DNA from: Sphaerisporangium siamense
Lineage (GTDB): Bacteria > Actinomycetota > Actinomycetes > Streptosporangiales > Streptosporangiaceae
Length of the DNA stretch: 64,000 nucleotides
Reading direction: 5' to 3'
NCBI RefSeq assembly: GCF_014205275.1
Contig: NZ_JACHND010000001.1
Span: forward strand, 3,162,001 to 3,226,000
Program-made: the position numbers and the translations under genes
Shown: in pieces, positions 16,060 through 24,496 of the stretch
How positions within the stretch are numbered: the stretch's first letter is position 1
Layout of the letters: the number at the start of each line of letters is the position of its first letter
Notes under the pieces: generated by a model
What the model was told of the DNA's origin: nothing
Seen by the model: the letters and a program-made list of their open reading frames with translations, nothing else
Database searches by the model: none

Positions 16060-16663
16060 CCGCCTGCGCCTCCGGGTCCATCCGTACCCGGTCAACCCCT
16101 GGGACTCTGACCGAATCTATACCCTGCGATGACGAGCAGCTCAGGCCCCGGTATGTAGTGTTAAGGCAGGTCACAAGGGATGCGACCGGCATCCTGCGGG
16201 GCCTGCGAGATCTTTTCTGAAAGGACGCGGTGGGGGACCGCGTCCGTCAGCGGGACCGCCCGATGCGTTTGGGGGAAGGCATCGGCGCCGGACCGTTTGA
16301 GATCGGGGCCGGGCAGGCGGGGGACTGCCCGGCCCCGACACATGTCCCCACCTTTCGCCCCCGTGCCCCCTCGCCGATCCCCGTGGACCCGACGTGGCCG
16401 TCCTCTCGCGCGACGGCATCCCGGGCACGTGACGGCGTCCTCCTCTTTACTTACCGTCTTTACCCCCCGCGCCCCTGGAGCGGCGCGGGGGCGGTGCGGG
16501 TTACCGGCAGAGGATGCCCGAAACGCGAAGTTCGTGGTCAAGAGGTAGATCTTCTAATACTTTTGGGGGATAACGTTGGCTTTGTCCTGACTAAGTGGGT
16601 AAGGTCTTAACCCAAGACGGGCGGTGACCTGGTCTTCAGCCCGAAGGCCGCCGCCCGCCGTCG
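16060..16663. other. non-coding stretch with four GC-rich hairpins
   Basis: I see no convincing gene in these 600 bases. Three hairpins follow each other, each with five consecutive G in the loop (16223-16245, about 16259-16284 and 16305-16336). A fourth has stem CCCCCGCGCC (16464-16473) with GGCGCGGGGG (16482-16491). The first could end the OsmC transcript, and the last lies upstream of the riboswitch. A -10-like run, tcttctaatacttttggg, precedes the riboswitch near 16550-16567. Confidence 0.6.
16223..16336. ncRNA. candidate structured RNA: three hairpins with G5 (or C5) loops
   Basis: Hairpin 1 is GGACGCGGT / ACCGCGTCC around GGGGG. Hairpin 2 is CCGATGC / GCATCGG around a 12-base loop containing GGGGG. 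Hairpin 3 is a perfect 12-bp stem, GGGGCCGGGCAG / CTGCCCGGCCCC, around GCGGGGGA. On the minus strand the loops show CCCCC, which recalls actinobacterial C-rich-loop small RNAs. The strand and any transcription are unknown. Confidence 0.4.
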
Positions 16664-16791
16664 AGTCTCCAAGGCCGTACGTGGCCGAGGGGAGCCGGGG
16701 ACCCACGTCCTTTGGGGTGAATCCGCGCCAGCGGTAGGGAGCTACTCCAAGCCCGAACCCGTCAGCTAACCCGGTAGACGTGATTGGAGAG
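16664..16791 (+). ncRNA. c-di-AMP riboswitch (ydaO-yuaA type)
   Basis: Several blocks of the actinobacterial ydaO-yuaA consensus are seen in order: GGGGAGCCGGGGACCCACGT, GGGGTGAATCC (16714-16724), GCGGTAGGGAGC and CCCGAACCCGTCAGCTAACC. A closing stem pairs tctccaa (16666-16672) with ttggaga (16784-16790). In actinobacteria these elements usually precede genes for secreted cell-wall enzymes and switch them off at high c-di-AMP. The next gene, 317 bases downstream, is a secreted barrel-like protein, which fits. Confidence 0.88.
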
Positions 16792-17107
16792 GAGACCGAG
16801 TGGAGCACCCCACTCCGCGGAGCCCATTCCCCGGGCTACCATAAGCCCCGGATCTTCGCCGTCAGAAGCGGCGGACAAGTCGGCTCGTAGCAGCCGTCCA
16901 CCGGGCGACACCTTCGCGCTCGCCCTCTGTGACGTCGTGGCGAGAACGCCACAGCCCTACTTGCACCTGCTTGCACCACACGGAACGCGCCGGCCCGGCG
17001 ATGGGCGCACTGCCCCGCCGGCCCCCTGAGTGACAGCGCTTTCCACCCCCGTCCCGGCGCGGCCCGGAGTGCGGCCTTTGTCTTCTGATGAAAGATCCGA
17101 TCTCCCC
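16792..17107 (+). other. leader between the riboswitch and the secreted protein
   Basis: This long untranslated stretch has no convincing gene. It holds GC-rich self-complementary pieces such as CGCCGGCCCGGCG near 16990. The expression platform could be a terminator here or blocking of the ribosome site, and I cannot tell which. Confidence 0.4.
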
Positions 17108-17731
17108 ATGACTTCTTTCGCTGTACCCCCTAACTGGCGACCGATGTCCTGTATCCTCGGCGCCTGCCTCGCAGCCACCACCGCCTTCGGCGCCACCACC
17201 GTCGCGGCCCACGCCGACGACGCCACCCCCACGCCCGCCGCGACCGTCCAGGTCGACAAGCCCATCCTGCTCAAGGGCTCCACCAAGGCCTCCTACTTCT
17301 GGGACGACGCCTCCGGGCGCATGGGCGACACCGGTCTCCCCGCCATCGGCAAGCCGATGCAGAAGGGCCTGTTCGCCAGCCCGAGCTGGCCGCTCGGCAC
17401 CGAGGGATACGTGTTCTACAAGGGCAAGAAGGCCCCCTTCTTCATCGGCGACCGCGGCCCGGGCATCCCCTCCAACAACGGCGTGATGCTCGACATCGAC
17501 GGCAAGACCTTCGCGGAGCTGACCGGCGGCGCCTTCAGCGACACCACGCTCACCGTCAAGGGCTTCGACGCCGGCCACATCAACGTCGAGTACGTGATCA
17601 CCAAGTGGGGCGACGGCGTGGGCAAGAAGAACTACCCGGTCCCGTTCTCCACCGGCGCCTGGGGCGTCCGCGACGCCAAGCCGGCCTCCCCGCCCCCCAC
17701 CCCCGTCACCCTCGCCGGCGAAGGCAACTGA
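17108..17731 (+). CDS. secreted double-psi beta-barrel-like (RlpA/expansin-related) protein
   Basis: The protein has 207 residues. The ATG at 17108 gives a signal peptide with a hydrophobic core at about residues 15-30 and an AHA-type cleavage site; an earlier in-frame GTG at 17030 would bury it. The mature domain (about residues 45-190) has short beta strands with FIGDRGPG and LDIDGKTFAELT. These look like the GDRGP and LDLS segments of RlpA/DPBB proteins, which bind or cut cell-wall glycans. Its location behind a c-di-AMP riboswitch supports a cell-wall role. No enzyme activity can be claimed. The Pro-rich tail ends just before a GGAGCCCC/GGGGCTCC hairpin terminator. Confidence 0.75.
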   Translation: MTSFAVPPNWRPMSCILGACLAATTAFGATTVAAHADDATPTPAATVQVDKPILLKGSTKASYFWDDASGRMGDTGLPAIGKPMQKGLFASPSWPLGTEGYVFYKGKKAPFFIGDRGPGIPSNNGVMLDIDGKTFAELTGGAFSDTTLTVKGFDAGHINVEYVITKWGDGVGKKNYPVPFSTGAWGVRDAKPASPPPTPVTLAGEGN

Positions 17732-17747
17732 CGCCCCCCGAGACCGT

Positions 17748-17771
17748 GGAGCCCCACGCCGGCGGGGCTCC
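17748..17771 (+). terminator. hairpin terminator of the barrel-protein gene
   Basis: GGAGCCCC (17748-17755) and GGGGCTCC (17764-17771) form a perfect 8-bp stem with an 8-base loop, 17 bases after the stop. There is no U-tract, as is common in GC-rich genomes. Confidence 0.55.
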
Positions 17772-17846
17772 CCGTGAGGCACGGCTACGCCCGCCCGCCC
17801 GATGTGCGGAGCCACGCGGGGACTGCTAAAGTCGCCGTAGCCGAAT

Positions 17847-17920
17847 GCGCCGCTAGCTCAGTTGGTTAGAGCAGCTGACTCTTAATCAGCGGGTCCGGGG
17901 TTCGAGTCCCTGGCGGCGCA
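17847..17920 (+). tRNA. trnK: tRNA-Lys (anticodon CTT)
   Basis: The 74-base cloverleaf has acceptor arms gcgccgc/gcggcgc, a D arm with AGTTGGTTAGA, an anticodon stem gctga/tcagc with CTT at 17881-17883 in the loop CTCTTAA, and a T loop TTCGAGT. The CCA end is not encoded (the bases after the discriminator A are cag). Confidence 0.97.
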
Positions 17921-17925
17921 CAGGA

Positions 17926-17962
17926 ACAAACCCCAGCTCGGGTGCTTCGAGCTGGGGTTTGT
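17926..17962. terminator. bidirectional terminator between tRNA-Lys and the PucR gene
   Basis: ACAAACCCCAGCTCG (17926-17940) pairs perfectly with CGAGCTGGGGTTTGT (17948-17962) around a 7-base loop. It lies between the tRNA and the convergent regulator and can end both transcripts. Confidence 0.85.
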
Positions 17963-17972
17963 CATGTCTTCT

Positions 17973-19136
17973 CTAGCCCTTGGGCCAGTGGCCCGCGAGG
18001 CGGGCGATCCGCAGGCCCGCGTGCAGGTCCAGGCGGAGCGCGCTGTCGGTGATGTCGTAGCCGACGATCTCCCTGATGCGGTCCAGCCGATAGTAGAGCG
18101 TGCTGCGGTGGACGCTCAGCCGGCGGGCCGTGCCCTGGATCTCGCCGCCGCACTCCAGATACGCCTCCAGCGTCCCCGCCAGCTCGACCCCGTGCGGCGA
18201 TGCCAGGAGCCGCTGCACCGCGACCGGAAAGTCCTCCGGGGTCAGGCGTTCCAGCGGTAGCTGCAGCAGCAGCCGGTCGAGCCCGAGATCCGCCCAGAAG
18301 ACCCGTTTGCCGTACCGCTGCGGGTCGAGCCGGGAGGCCCGGCAGGCGAGCCGCGCCTCCCGATAGGAGTCGACGGCCTCCGCCAGCGAGGGCTTCACGC
18401 TCCCCACCCCGGCGACGATGTCCTCCAGCCGAGGCCCGAAGAGCGCCCGGTCGAGCCTTTCCCGATTGACCGGACGGGGAAAGAGAACGACCCCGTCGAG
18501 CCCGAGCGTGGCCCCGACGATCTTCACGGTCGTGGCCCGCGCGGTGAATTCGAGAGTCGCTTCCACGGCCAGCCGGACAAGCGATCTCGGAAGCGTGTCC
18601 GGGGCCTGGCAGACGAGCACGGAATATTGGTCGACGTCCTCGATGAGCCCTTCCCTTACCAGGGTTTCCGCTGCCTGCCGCCGCCCCGCCGGCGAATCCC
18701 CGAGAAGCGCGGAAAGCAGCAGCTTGGAATGCTCCGTACGGTGCCTGAGGTCGGAGATCCGCAGGGCCATCAATACTCCGATCTCGGTGGCCGCGGATTC
18801 GAGCAGACTAAGATCGTCCGCCGTCGGCTCCCGATCTTCGACATGGTAGACATAACCCACCAACTGCCTTTCATGCCGGAGCGGCAGAACCACGCGCGGC
18901 CCATTCTCCCCGTCGTCCTTCAACCGCACCGGACGCGTGGCGGCCCACAGCTGGTACTCCTTCACCAGGGCGTCCGTGAGGGGGCTGGCCGACTCCGCCA
19001 GCAGCCTGGCGAGGCGCCCCCGGCGGGTGGCGTTGTCATGGATGCTGTACGCCACCAGCTTCAGGTCGCGGTCGAGCACCACCAGCGCGACGCCCAGGCG
19101 GTCAGCCAGATCCTGGAGCTTGTCGTCAAGGCTCAT
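17973..19136 (-). CDS. PucR-family transcriptional regulator
   Basis: The protein has 387 residues. An N-terminal sensor-like part (MSLDDKLQDLADRLGVALVVLD) leads to the PucR C-terminal helix-turn-helix (GTARRLSVHRSTLYYRLDRI, about residues 335-355). The ATG at 19136 is chosen because the longer open frame upstream is Pro/Gly/Arg-rich and has no family match. It faces the operon starting at 19378 and is the natural regulator of those aromatic catabolic genes. It is clearly a paralogue of the PucR protein at 41566-42834, with the same LGLDRLL.QLPL..LTP.D core, and that protein likewise faces an aromatic operon. Confidence 0.9.
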   Translation of the reverse strand: MSLDDKLQDLADRLGVALVVLDRDLKLVAYSIHDNATRRGRLARLLAESASPLTDALVKEYQLWAATRPVRLKDDGENGPRVVLPLRHERQLVGYVYHVEDREPTADDLSLLESAATEIGVLMALRISDLRHRTEHSKLLLSALLGDSPAGRRQAAETLVREGLIEDVDQYSVLVCQAPDTLPRSLVRLAVEATLEFTARATTVKIVGATLGLDGVVLFPRPVNRERLDRALFGPRLEDIVAGVGSVKPSLAEAVDSYREARLACRASRLDPQRYGKRVFWADLGLDRLLLQLPLERLTPEDFPVAVQRLLASPHGVELAGTLEAYLECGGEIQGTARRLSVHRSTLYYRLDRIREIVGYDITDSALRLDLHAGLRIARLAGHWPKG

Positions 19137-19377
19137 CGGCGGTCCTCTCCCTCCGACACATGGTCTGATCCCGCCGGTGAACCGGCGACAGATCGTCCGA
19201 AGCGCGTCCGCGTGCCGCCCGTCTACGGTTACCGATATAGCACATCCACGCAAGGTGTGGAGTGAGGGCGGCGACGCCGTCGCCGCGCCCCCGGCCACGG
19301 CCGACCCCCGCCACCGCCCGGGCGATACGGCGAATACTCACACCCGCTGATCACGCCTGCGCGAAAACACTCGGCCC
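19137..19377. promoter_or_regulatory. divergent control region of the PucR gene and the meta-cleavage operon
   Basis: This 241-base spacer holds a perfect inverted repeat, CGCCGGT-GA-ACCGGCG (19172-19187), flanked by GATC on both sides. It also has CGGTTACCG followed by a TATAGC -10-like box near 19229-19240 and a TCCAC/GTGGA pair shortly after. These are candidate PucR sites and promoter parts; none is proven. Confidence 0.4.
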
Positions 19378-20265
19378 ATGCTGAGCGAATTCCGTGCAGG
19401 ATTGGGAAGGAAACTGATTCACGTGGCCGAAACCACTGAGCGGACCGTTACCACCAACGGCTATTCCACGTTCTTTCTGGACTCCGGTGACGAGGGTAAG
19501 GAAGCCGTGATATTGCTGCACGGTGGCGGCCCCGGTGCCAACGCCGCGTCGAACTGGCGCGGGTTCATCCCGGCCCTCTCGGACGATTACCGGGTCCTCG
19601 CCCCGGACCTCGTCGGCTACGGCCGTACCGACCACCCCGAGGATATGCCCGGGAGCCTCATCGGCTGGCTGCGCATGCGCGTGGACCAGGTGCTGGCCCT
19701 CATGGACGCCCACGGCATCGAGCAGGCCCACCTGGTCGGCAACTCGATGGGCGGCGCCCTCGCGATGCACATGGTCATGGCGGCCCCGGAGCGTGTCCGC
19801 AAGGTCTCTCTCATGGGCAGCGCGGGCGGTCACTCGCAGCCGACGCCCGAGGTCATGCGGATGGTCTCCTTCTACAAGGATCCCACGCTCAGCGCCCTGG
19901 AGAACCTGACGAAGTGGTTCGTCTACGACGAGACCGGGCTCGGGGCGTCGATCGCGGCCATCGCCGAGGAGCGCCACAAGGAGATCATGCGGCCGGAGAT
20001 CCGCCGCTCGTACGAGCGTTTCTTCTCGTCCTCCCCCGCCGAGGCCGCCGTGCCGCCGTCGGCGCTGCGCCGGATGGCGCACCCGTTCCTCCTCGTGCAC
20101 GGCCGCGAGGACCGGTTCGTGACGCCCGACTCCAGCGTGTACCTCCAGCAGCACCTGCCCAACGCGGAACTGCACATCTTCCCGCAGTGCGGCCACTGGG
20201 TGCAGATCGAGCGGGCCGGCGCCTACGCGGTCCTCCTCCGGAACTTCCTCAAGGCAGCGAACTGA
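19378..20265 (+). CDS. C-C bond hydrolase of a meta-cleavage pathway (BphD/MhpC/HbpD-like)
   Basis: This 295-residue alpha/beta hydrolase carries the oxyanion-loop motif HGGGPGANAASNW and the triad S123 (GNSMGG), D245 (GREDRF) and H273 (CGHWVQIER), the standard set of meta-cleavage product hydrolases. It would split a ring-opened vinylogous diketone into 2-hydroxypenta-2,4-dienoate (or a substituted form) and an acid. It is first in a tight plus-strand operon with the extradiol dioxygenase directly behind. A GTG at 19423 with GGAAGG upstream is an alternative start; the ATG at 19378 has no clear ribosome site. Confidence 0.9.
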   Translation: MLSEFRAGLGRKLIHVAETTERTVTTNGYSTFFLDSGDEGKEAVILLHGGGPGANAASNWRGFIPALSDDYRVLAPDLVGYGRTDHPEDMPGSLIGWLRMRVDQVLALMDAHGIEQAHLVGNSMGGALAMHMVMAAPERVRKVSLMGSAGGHSQPTPEVMRMVSFYKDPTLSALENLTKWFVYDETGLGASIAAIAEERHKEIMRPEIRRSYERFFSSSPAEAAVPPSALRRMAHPFLLVHGREDRFVTPDSSVYLQQHLPNAELHIFPQCGHWVQIERAGAYAVLLRNFLKAAN

Positions 20266-20283
20266 CCGTTAGGAGCCAGACAG

Positions 20284-21144
20284 ATGGACATCAAGCAGCT
20301 CGGATACCTCGGCCTGTCCGCGCGCGAGCCGGACGCGTTCACGACCTACGCCACCGACATCCTCGGCATGCAGCGGGTCGCGGGTGAGGACGACACCACC
20401 CACTTCCGCATCGACGACCGCCACCACCGCATCACCGTCGAGGCGTCCGACCGTGACGGCGGCGCGTACTACGGCTGGGAACTCGCCGACGCCGACGCGC
20501 TCCGCGCCGCGATGGACGAGCTCAGCGACCACGGTGTCATCGCCCGGCAGGCGTCGCAGCGCGAGCTGGAGATCCGCCGCGTCGCCGGAATGGTCCACTT
20601 CCTCGACCCGGCAGGCAACCGCGTCGAGCTCTTCCACGGCGCCACGAGCGGTGAGGGCGAGTTCACCTCGGCCCGCGACGTCGAGCGCTTCATCACCGGT
20701 GAGCTGGGCCTCGGCCACGTGGTCCTCGCCAGCCCGGACGTGTCCGCCCAGCAGCGGTTCTACACGGACGTGCTCGGCTTCAAGATCAGCGACACCATGC
20801 GCACGCCGTTCCAGGCCACGTTCCTGCACACCAACCCGCGGCACCACAGCATCGCGTTCGTGGACGGCCCGTTCTTCGGCATCGACCAGCCGTTCCTGCA
20901 CCACTTCATGCTGGAGGTCCCCGACATGGACGAGGTCGGGCGCACCTACGACCTGGTCCTGGACCGCGAGGTCCCCGTCACGATGACGCTCGGCCGGCAC
21001 AGCAACGACCAGATGTTCTCCTTCTACGCCGAGTCTCCCGTCGGCGTGCACACGGAGTTCGGCAGCGGCGGAGTGCTCATCGACGACGCGACCTGGCAGG
21101 TCACCGAAATCCCCGGCCCGGACCTCTGGGGCCACCGTCACTAG
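20284..21144 (+). CDS. type I extradiol dioxygenase (2,3-dihydroxybiphenyl 1,2-dioxygenase / HbpC-like)
   Basis: This 286-residue two-domain VOC-fold enzyme keeps the iron ligands as H145 (LGLGHVV), H207 (LHHFMLE) and E258 (HTEFG). The catalytic residues match H188, H239 and Y248, as in BphC-type enzymes. It cleaves a catechol next to the hydroxyls with O2. The length matches bicyclic-catechol enzymes of the BphC class rather than small single-domain ones. AGGAG precedes the ATG. It sits between the C-C hydrolase and a phenol hydroxylase, the arrangement of hydroxybiphenyl (hbpCAD) operons in another gene order. Confidence 0.92.
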   Translation: MDIKQLGYLGLSAREPDAFTTYATDILGMQRVAGEDDTTHFRIDDRHHRITVEASDRDGGAYYGWELADADALRAAMDELSDHGVIARQASQRELEIRRVAGMVHFLDPAGNRVELFHGATSGEGEFTSARDVERFITGELGLGHVVLASPDVSAQQRFYTDVLGFKISDTMRTPFQATFLHTNPRHHSIAFVDGPFFGIDQPFLHHFMLEVPDMDEVGRTYDLVLDREVPVTMTLGRHSNDQMFSFYAESPVGVHTEFGSGGVLIDDATWQVTEIPGPDLWGHRH

Positions 21145-21162
21145 CTCTTCGGAGAGTAGATC

Positions 21163-22899
21163 ATGGAGACCGAAGTCCTGATCGTCGGCGCCGGTCCGGC
21201 CGGAGCCGCCGCGTCCGCGTTGCTGTCGACGTACGGCATCGCGAACGTGGTGATCAACAAATACCCGGGCGTGTCGAACACGCCGCGCGCGCACATCACC
21301 AACCAGCGGGGCGTCGAGGTGTTCCGCGACCTGGGCCTTGAGGGTGAGGTGATCAAGAACGCCACCCCGCAGCACCTCATGGGCGAGCACGTGTACGCCA
21401 CCAGCCTCGCCGGACGCGAGCTCGGCCGGCTGCGTACCTGGTACACCCACCCGCACTTCAAGGCCGAGCACGACCTGGCCAGCCCGTCCGCGGTCTGCGA
21501 CCTGCCGCAGCACATCCTCGAACCGATCCTGCTCAACGCGGCCGCCGCCCGCGGCTCGTCCGTGCGCTTCAACACCGAGCTGCTCACGTTCACGCAGGAC
21601 GACGACGGCGTGACCGCCACCGTCAAGGACCGGCTGACCGATGGCCGGTACGAGATCCGCGCCAAGTACCTGATCGGCGCGGACGGCGGCAACTCGGCCG
21701 TCGTCGAGCAGCTGGGCCTGCCGCTGGTCGGGAAGATGGGCCTCGGCGGCTCGATCAACGTCGTCTTCGAGGCGGACCTGTCGCGTTTCGCCGAGCACCG
21801 TCCGGGCGACATGTACTGGTTCATTCAGCCGGGCGTCGGCCACGACGGCAACGGCATCGGCGTGCTCCGCATGGTCCGCCCGTGGACGCGCTGGATCGGC
21901 GTCTGGGGATACGACGTCGCCGCCGGGGAGCCCTCGCTCACCGAGGCGGACGGCATCCGCATCGCCCACCAGCTGATCGGCGACGACACGGTGCCCGTGA
22001 AGGTCGAGTCGATCTCCACCTGGGCCGTCAACGACGTGTACGCGACCGACAACATGAAGGGCCGCGTCTTCTGCGTCGGCGACGCGGTCCACCGGCATTC
22101 GCCGATGAACGGCCTCGGCTCGAACACGTCCATGCAGGACAGCTACAACCTGTGCTGGAAGCTCATGATGGTGCTGCGCGGGCAGGCGGCGCCTTCGCTG
22201 CTCGACAGCTACCGCGAGGAGCGGCTGCCGGTCGCCAAGCAGATCGTGCAGCGGGCCAAGAAGAGCGACGGGCTCATGCCGCCGCTGTTCATGGCGCTCC
22301 GGCTGCCGCCCGCGTCCGGCGCGCAGGCGCTGCGCGACGCGCTCGACGCGCTCGACGCGCCCACCCCCGAGGCCACCGAGCGCCGCCGGGACTTCGACGC
22401 CGCGCTGCGCGCGACGATCATGGGGTTCAACACGCACGGCGTCGAGACGAACCAGCACTACACGTCCGGCGCGATCGTCTCCGACGGCACGCCGGACCAG
22501 GTGGCGCCGCGTGACGAGGAGATCTACCACTTCGCGACCAGCCGCCCCGGCCGCCACCTGCCGCATGTCTGGGTGACCCGCGACCAGCACCGGGTCTCGA
22601 CGTTCGACCTGTGCGGACGCGGCCGGTTCACGCTGCTCACCGGCATCAACGGGGCGGCCTGGCGCGATGCGGCCGAGCTGGTCTCCAAGCGCTTCGGCGT
22701 CCCGCTGCGGGTGCACTCCATCGGCCGCGGCTGCGACTACGAGGACAGCTACGGCGACTACCAGACGATGTCCGAGACCGGCGAGGACGGCGTCCTGCTG
22801 ATCCGTCCTGACCACATGGTCGCCTGGCGGGCGGCCTCCCTGACGGAGGACCCCGAAGCGACGCTGGCCGAGGTCATGGCCAAGATTCTCGGCAGGTGA
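21163..22899 (+). CDS. FAD-dependent phenol hydroxylase (TfdB/HbpA/MhpA-like)
   Basis: This is a 578-residue class A flavoprotein monooxygenase. It has the FAD fold motif VGAGPAGAA at residues 7-15, the DG-type segment LIGADGGNS near residue 170 and the GDAVHRHSPMNGLGSN FAD/ribityl motif near residue 306. A C-terminal thioredoxin-like domain runs from about residue 430 to the end. This length and layout match 2,4-dichlorophenol and 2-hydroxybiphenyl hydroxylases, which turn a phenol into a catechol with NAD(P)H and O2. The catechol would feed the extradiol dioxygenase encoded just upstream. The exact phenol cannot be read from sequence. Confidence 0.9.
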   Translation: METEVLIVGAGPAGAAASALLSTYGIANVVINKYPGVSNTPRAHITNQRGVEVFRDLGLEGEVIKNATPQHLMGEHVYATSLAGRELGRLRTWYTHPHFKAEHDLASPSAVCDLPQHILEPILLNAAAARGSSVRFNTELLTFTQDDDGVTATVKDRLTDGRYEIRAKYLIGADGGNSAVVEQLGLPLVGKMGLGGSINVVFEADLSRFAEHRPGDMYWFIQPGVGHDGNGIGVLRMVRPWTRWIGVWGYDVAAGEPSLTEADGIRIAHQLIGDDTVPVKVESISTWAVNDVYATDNMKGRVFCVGDAVHRHSPMNGLGSNTSMQDSYNLCWKLMMVLRGQAAPSLLDSYREERLPVAKQIVQRAKKSDGLMPPLFMALRLPPASGAQALRDALDALDAPTPEATERRRDFDAALRATIMGFNTHGVETNQHYTSGAIVSDGTPDQVAPRDEEIYHFATSRPGRHLPHVWVTRDQHRVSTFDLCGRGRFTLLTGINGAAWRDAAELVSKRFGVPLRVHSIGRGCDYEDSYGDYQTMSETGEDGVLLIRPDHMVAWRAASLTEDPEATLAEVMAKILGR

Positions 22900-22909
22900 G
22901 CGGAGCCTT

Positions 22910-24496
22910 ATGCGAATCGCGGTGGTGGGCGGGGGCCCTGGCGGGCTGTTCTTCGCCACTCTCATGAAACAGGCGAGCCCGGCCGCCGAGGTGACGGTCT
23001 TCGAGCGCAACCGCGCCGATGACACGTTCGGCTTCGGGGTGGTCTTCTCCGACCGCACGCTGGAGGCCGTCCATGAGGCCGACCCCGTCCTCCGCCGCGC
23101 CCTGACCGGCCACGGCCGGCACTGGGACGAGATCGAGGTCCGGCTGAAGGGGGAACGCGTCCGGTGCGGCGGGAACGGCATGGCCGCCGTGGTCCGCCGC
23201 ACCCTGCTCCTGCTGCTCACGGAGCGCGCCCGGGAGGTGGGCGCGACGCTGCGCTTCTCGACCGAGGTGCGGCTGTCCGACCTGGCGGAGTACGACCTGG
23301 TGGTGGCGGCGGACGGAGCCGCGTCCAAGATCCGGGAGGAGATCGGGACCGACCTGGGCGTGGACGTCGAGACGGCCACGGCCAAATTCATCTGGTTCGG
23401 CACGGACCACCTGTTCGACGGCCTGACGTTCATTCACGAACGCGGCCCGCACGGCGTCTTCGCGGTCCACGGCTATCCCATCTCAGGCGACATGTCGACG
23501 TTCATCGTCGAAGCCGACGAGGCGACGTGGCGGCGCGCCGGACTGGACGAGTTCGACACCGCGCAGCCGCCGGGCCCGAGCGACCTGCGCTCGAAGGAGT
23601 ACCTGGAGAATCTGTTCGCCGACCAGATCGAGGGCGGGCGGCTCCTCACCAACAACTCACGGTGGGCCGGCTTCCGGACCCGGCGAACGAGGCAGTGGCA
23701 CACCATGGCCCCGCGTCCCGTGGTCTTCCTGGGGGACGCCGTCCACACCGCGCACTTCTCCGTGGGCTCCGGCACGAAAATGGCCATGGAGGACGCGATC
23801 GCGCTGGCCCGGGCGTTGACCACGCACACCGATCTCGCGGAGGCCTTGAGCGCGTACGAGAAGGCGGCCCAGCCCTCGGTCCGTCGCATCCAGGACTCGG
23901 CCCGCCCCAGCCTCTCCTGGTGGGAGCACTTCGGCATCTACCACGACGCCTTCGAACCGTGGCAGTTCGCGTACCACTTCCTGTCCCGGAGCATCTCGGA
24001 CGGGCGGCTGGCCCGCCGCGCCCCCGAGTACGTGGACTCGGTCCACCGGGCGTGGCGCGCCGCGCACGGCGCCGACCCGCTGGACACTCCATTCCATACC
24101 GCCGCGTGGGCCGCCCCGGCCCGCCTGGTCCGCATCCGGTCCGGCGCCGACGGCCGCCCGGCCGCGATCGACGGCACGCCCGGTCTGCCGCTGTCGGCGG
24201 ATCCAGTGTCCGGCGTCTGGGGCGCCCTGCTGACCGCGCCGGACAGCGAGGCGGACCTGCCCCCGCTCTTCGCCCGGCTGGACGAGCTCACCGAGCCGAC
24301 AGAACCGGCCGGGCCGGACGCTCCCGTGCTGGTCGCCGTCCACGGCGGCACCCGGCTGACCCGCACCCTCCTCTGTGAGCGGGCACGGCTGGGCGCCGGC
24401 CTGCCCGCCCTGTCGATCGAACCCGACGCCGACCCCGACCGCGCCGTCACCACCGTCCTCTCCGGCCGCGCCGACCTCGTAGGAGTGCCCGCATGA
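22910..24496 (+). CDS. flavoprotein hydroxylase, salicylyl-CoA 5-hydroxylase-like
   Basis: This 528-residue FAD monooxygenase carries VGGGPGGLFFA at residues 5-15, a GFGVVFSDRTLE segment typical of aryl-CoA hydroxylases, and GDAVHTAHFSVGSG near residue 276. The group hydroxylates salicylyl-CoA or anthraniloyl-CoA. The last 130 residues lack a full reductase domain but keep a piece resembling the end of an old-yellow-enzyme barrel (CERARLGAGLPALSI then LSGRADLVGVPA). Bifunctional relatives carry the whole barrel there. Two acid-CoA activating enzymes follow at once, which supports a CoA thioester as the substrate. It overlaps the next gene by ATGA. Confidence 0.85.
   Translation: MRIAVVGGGPGGLFFATLMKQASPAAEVTVFERNRADDTFGFGVVFSDRTLEAVHEADPVLRRALTGHGRHWDEIEVRLKGERVRCGGNGMAAVVRRTLLLLLTERAREVGATLRFSTEVRLSDLAEYDLVVAADGAASKIREEIGTDLGVDVETATAKFIWFGTDHLFDGLTFIHERGPHGVFAVHGYPISGDMSTFIVEADEATWRRAGLDEFDTAQPPGPSDLRSKEYLENLFADQIEGGRLLTNNSRWAGFRTRRTRQWHTMAPRPVVFLGDAVHTAHFSVGSGTKMAMEDAIALARALTTHTDLAEALSAYEKAAQPSVRRIQDSARPSLSWWEHFGIYHDAFEPWQFAYHFLSRSISDGRLARRAPEYVDSVHRAWRAAHGADPLDTPFHTAAWAAPARLVRIRSGADGRPAAIDGTPGLPLSADPVSGVWGALLTAPDSEADLPPLFARLDELTEPTEPAGPDAPVLVAVHGGTRLTRTLLCERARLGAGLPALSIEPDADPDRAVTTVLSGRADLVGVPA

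Noticed and set aside
16223-16336. Canonical 6C RNA
   Set aside because: Loops show five rather than six or more C on the minus strand, there are three hairpins rather than two, and the neighbours differ from the known 6C context; kept only as an unknown structured RNA.
20269-23433. A 1054-codon open frame on the minus strand opposite the meta-cleavage genes
   Set aside because: It is an antisense mirror of well-supported genes in GC-rich DNA: low-complexity Arg/Gly/Val/Asp sequence with no domain, while the plus-strand genes have intact active sites.
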